A stretch of DNA of 64,000 bases from Arthrobacter sp. StoSoilB20. GTDB lineage: Bacteria; Actinomycetota; Actinomycetes; Actinomycetales; Micrococcaceae. The DNA lies in the NCBI RefSeq assembly GCF_019977295.1, contig NZ_AP024651.1:1426001-1490000 (forward strand), written 5' to 3'. The notes under the pieces are model-generated. The model had not been told where the DNA came from. It saw nothing but the letters and a program-made list of their open reading frames with translations, and made no database searches. A program made the position numbers and the translations under genes. Below, piece by piece: positions 61,580-64,000 of this stretch. Numbering within the stretch: position 1 is the first letter of the stretch; every line of letters begins with the position of its first letter.

Positions 61580-63412
61580 CTACTTCTCGTAGAGCTTCTC
61601 CACAGCGGCCCGGAAGTCGTTGACCACCGAAGCCCGCTTCAGTTTCAGGGACGGCGTGAGATGCCCCGACTCGACACTGAGTTCGGCTGTGATGAACACG
61701 AACTTACGGATCGATTCAGCCGCAGAAACGAGCTTGTTGGCCTCGTCCACAGCGGACTGAACGGCCGCTTTCACCCGGTCATCACCGGCCGCTTCGGCAG
61801 GTGACAAAGCACCGATCTTGTTCTCGGCGCACCAGTCGTCAAGTCCTTCAGGATCCAGGCTCACCAGTGCGGCCACGAAGGGACGGCCGTCTCCCACCAC
61901 CACGGCCTGGCCCACCAGTGGGTGCTCGCGGAGCTTCTCCTCCAAAGGTGCGGGCGCCACGTTCTTACCGCCGGCAGTGACCAGGAGGTCCTTCTTCCTG
62001 CCGGTGATCGTCAGGAAGCCGTCGGCGTCCAGCTCGCCGAGGTCACCGGTACGGAAAAAGCCATCAACAAACGCAGCCTCGGTGGCCTCCTCATTGGCAT
62101 GGTAGCCCTTGAAGACACCGATGCCCTTGACCAGCACCTCACCGTCCTGGGCCACCCGGATGGTGGTGCCGGGAAGGGGGATCCCCACCGTACCTATTCG
62201 GGTCATGCTGGGAGTGTTGACGGTGCACGGGGCAGTGGTCTCCGTCAACCCGTATCCCTCCAGCACAGGCACGCCTGCACCATGGAAGAAATGGTTGTCC
62301 CGAAGACTCAGCGGGCTGGCTCCGGAGACCGTGTAGCCGACCTGTCCGCCGAAAACCTCCCGGACTTTGGGATAGAGGAGCTTGTTGAACGCGGCATGCT
62401 TCATGCCCAGAAGCCACCCCGGCCCCGGTCCCTGCCCGCGTGCGGCGAGGTCCAACGCCGTCGAATATTCCACGGCGGTAGCCGACGCCGCAGAGAAGAG
62501 CGCTGCCTTTCCGCCCATGGCGGCCTTGTGGCCGGCGCCGGCGTAGACCTTTTCAAAAATGCGCGGCACGGCGAGCAGGAAGGTGGGCTTGAAAGTGCTG
62601 AGGTCCTCCATCAGTCCACTGGCTCCTGCGCTGTGGCCAAGCGTGATGCCAGCCGTGAGGCAGACTACCTGGACTGCCCTGGCCAGGACGTGCGCCAGTG
62701 GCAGGAACATCAGCGTCCGCGCACCCTGCTGCATCAGCAGCTCGGGGAGGAACGGGATGACGTTCCGTGCCACCAGGACAAAGTTGCCATGGGTGATTTC
62801 GCAGCCCTTGGGCTTGCCGGTGGTTCCGGAGGTATACACGATCGAGGCGATGTCGGAGAGGTTCGCTGCGCTGCGCTGGCGCTCCAGCTCTGAGTCCATA
62901 ATGCCGACTCCGACGGCGGAGACGCTGGTCAGGTTGGGGGCGTCGCCGTCGTGGTCCATCCGGATGATCGTCACGGGATCATCGCCGATGGCCGCAGACC
63001 GGTCCACCAAGTTGTGCACAAGTCCGGCTTTGGCTGTGTCTTCTACAAAGATGCGCCGGGCGCCGGAATCGGCCAGGATCCACTCGATCTGGCTTGCCGA
63101 GGACGTCTCGTAGATGGGCACCGTAACACCTCCGGCCATCCAGATGGCGAAGTCCACCAGCGTCCACTCGTAGCTGGACCGGGACAACACCGCAATGGGG
63201 TCCCCGGGGTTGAGGCCTCCGGCAATCAGTCCTTTGGCCAGTGCGGTGACATCTGCGAGGAATCTGGCGGCTGAAACGTTGAGCCATCCATTGGCCGTTT
63301 TGTGGGCATACAGGGTGCCGAACGGATCCTTGGCGCAGCGTTCCAGGAGGAGGTCGGTCACGTTGGAGTCGGGGTCGGCCTCGACCAGAAGTTCCGTGCT
63401 GGCTTCCCTCAC
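61580..63412 (-). CDS. Long-chain acyl-CoA synthetase (AMP-forming)
   Basis: 610-residue adenylating ligase that activates fatty acids to acyl-CoA. P-loop IVYTSGTTGKPKGCEITHGN, LPLAHVLARAVQVVCL, GYGLTETTAPCTVNTPSM, DGFFRTGDLGELDADGFLTITGRKKDLLVTAGGKNVAPAPLEEKLREHPLVGQAVVVGDGRPFVAALV; close to FadD15-type enzymes. GTG 63412 follows AGGAGG with a 7-nt spacing. It starts 10 bp after the mannosyltransferase stop, so it is probably co-transcribed with it. Confidence 0.93.
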   Translation of the reverse strand: MREASTELLVEADPDSNVTDLLLERCAKDPFGTLYAHKTANGWLNVSAARFLADVTALAKGLIAGGLNPGDPIAVLSRSSYEWTLVDFAIWMAGGVTVPIYETSSASQIEWILADSGARRIFVEDTAKAGLVHNLVDRSAAIGDDPVTIIRMDHDGDAPNLTSVSAVGVGIMDSELERQRSAANLSDIASIVYTSGTTGKPKGCEITHGNFVLVARNVIPFLPELLMQQGARTLMFLPLAHVLARAVQVVCLTAGITLGHSAGASGLMEDLSTFKPTFLLAVPRIFEKVYAGAGHKAAMGGKAALFSAASATAVEYSTALDLAARGQGPGPGWLLGMKHAAFNKLLYPKVREVFGGQVGYTVSGASPLSLRDNHFFHGAGVPVLEGYGLTETTAPCTVNTPSMTRIGTVGIPLPGTTIRVAQDGEVLVKGIGVFKGYHANEEATEAAFVDGFFRTGDLGELDADGFLTITGRKKDLLVTAGGKNVAPAPLEEKLREHPLVGQAVVVGDGRPFVAALVSLDPEGLDDWCAENKIGALSPAEAAGDDRVKAAVQSAVDEANKLVSAAESIRKFVFITAELSVESGHLTPSLKLKRASVVNDFRAAVEKLYEK

Positions 63413-63422
63413 TGCTTGCCTC

Positions 63423-64000
63423 CTAGATCCACGACGGCATCCACATCCTCATCCGCCACTCCTGGTAGCTGATCACTTCCGCGGTCAGGACGGGGTAGAA
63501 GAACGCGGTCGCCACCACTGCCAGGACCACCACAAATCCCACCACGTAGAGCCCTGATCGACGCCGCCACGGAGGGTCGCTGCTGCGGCCCAGGACCAGG
63601 CCCAGCACGTAGGTCAGGCCAAGGACGAGGAACGGTTCAAAGGACACCGCATAGAAAATGAACATGGTGCGTTCCGGATACATGAACCACGGAAGGTACC
63701 CGGCGGCGACTCCAGCCAGGATGGCACCTGCACGCCAGTCGCGGCGGCCGGCCCACCAGAACAAAAGGACGACCAGCGCAATGGTTCCACCCCACCACAC
63801 CACCGGATTGCCGACGGGCAGGATGGCCGAGGAACAGGTTTCCACCACGCAGCCAGGGGTGCCCTGTTTGGGGGTCTGGTAGTAGAAGGACGTAGGCCTG
63901 CCCATGACGAGCCAGGTCCAGGGGCTGGACTCGTACGGATGGTCCGAGCTGAGTCCCTGATGGAACTTGTACGCCTCCAAATGGTAATGGGCCAGGGACC
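63423..64000 (-). CDS. Protein O-mannosyltransferase, C-terminal part (5' end outside window)
   Basis: GT39-type membrane enzyme transferring mannose from polyprenyl-phosphate-mannose to secreted proteins. The frame is open to the window edge; only about 192 residues remain. They are the C-terminal four-helix region of actinobacterial Pmt: YHLEAYKFHQGLSSDHPYESSPWTWLVMGRPTSFYYQ, VVETCSSAILPVGNPVVWWGG, GYLPWFMYPERTMFIFYAVSFEPFLVLGLTYVLG and a short tail. Its mannose donor would come from the ManA route encoded at 40.9 kb. Confidence 0.9.
   Translation of the reverse strand, partial: SLAHYHLEAYKFHQGLSSDHPYESSPWTWLVMGRPTSFYYQTPKQGTPGCVVETCSSAILPVGNPVVWWGGTIALVVLLFWWAGRRDWRAGAILAGVAAGYLPWFMYPERTMFIFYAVSFEPFLVLGLTYVLGLVLGRSSDPPWRRRSGLYVVGFVVVLAVVATAFFYPVLTAEVISYQEWRMRMWMPSWI

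Overview
This window is a high-GC chromosomal segment of an actinobacterium, most likely from the Arthrobacter/Paenarthrobacter group (Micrococcaceae). The evidence is a mycothiol S-conjugate amidase, a WhiB2-type regulator, DUF501, DUF3499, DUF4245, DUF4307, DUF5719 and TIGR03089 proteins, a mycosin-like protease, and gene order that (from memory) matches three Mycobacterium tuberculosis blocks: eno-ftsB-DUF501-ppx (Rv1023-Rv1026), greA-DUF4307-mca-hemolysin III-cis-prenyltransferase-phoH-fum-glpX-DUF4245 (about Rv1080c-Rv1100), and sahH-DUF3499-metallopeptidase-whiB2-LCP-purE-purK-gtrA (about Rv3248c-Rv3277). I saw no prophage, IS element, CRISPR array or rRNA gene. Most of it is conserved backbone.

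Layout. 1-6.3 kb: end of enolase, FtsB-like divisome protein, DUF501, Ppx/GppA phosphatase, a secreted mycosin-like subtilase, and a type II NADH dehydrogenase. 6.4-14.2 kb: an ACT-GNAT fusion, a tRNA-Leu(UAA), and a branched-chain amino acid ABC system split into a lone lipoprotein gene (plus strand) and a livHMGF operon (minus strand). Both transcription units carry a CRP-like palindrome about 100 bp before the start codon. 14.5-23.7 kb: Bax-inhibitor-like protein, thiolase, a Leloir galactose set (galK, galT, divergent aldose epimerase), AI-2E-type permease, threonine ammonia-lyase and rhomboid protease. 23.8-39.6 kb: GreA, mycothiol amidase, hemolysin III, cis-prenyltransferase, PIN-PhoH ATPase, GNAT, prepilin peptidase, Nudix, a TetR/MFS efflux pair, fumarase, carbonic anhydrase, DUF4245 and class II FBPase.

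39.9-46.3 kb is a minus-strand operon, purK-purE-LCP-manA-femAB-like, joining purine synthesis to envelope assembly, with divergent gtrA. 47.3-54.4 kb holds whiB2, a giant membrane glycosyltransferase, DUF5719, a metallopeptidase-family protein without its zinc motif, DUF3499 and Trm112. 54.4-64 kb holds SAH hydrolase, an L,D-transpeptidase, a cysteine-rich pentapeptide protein, the divergent RDD/SpoIIM pair, a TIGR01906 membrane protein, an acyl-CoA synthetase, and a truncated protein mannosyltransferase.

The strongest non-gene signal is transcriptional. At about a third of the genes a -10-like hexamer (TANNNT or close) sits exactly 6-7 nt before the start codon with no Shine-Dalgarno, which implies many leaderless mRNAs. 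Other items are two related families of GC-rich tandem palindromic repeats, a folded leader before phoH, a leucine tRNA lacking the long variable arm, and several palindromic operators. Start codons below were often moved from the longest ORF using these promoter or ribosome-binding-site cues. All family assignments rest on motif recognition by eye; no database search was run.
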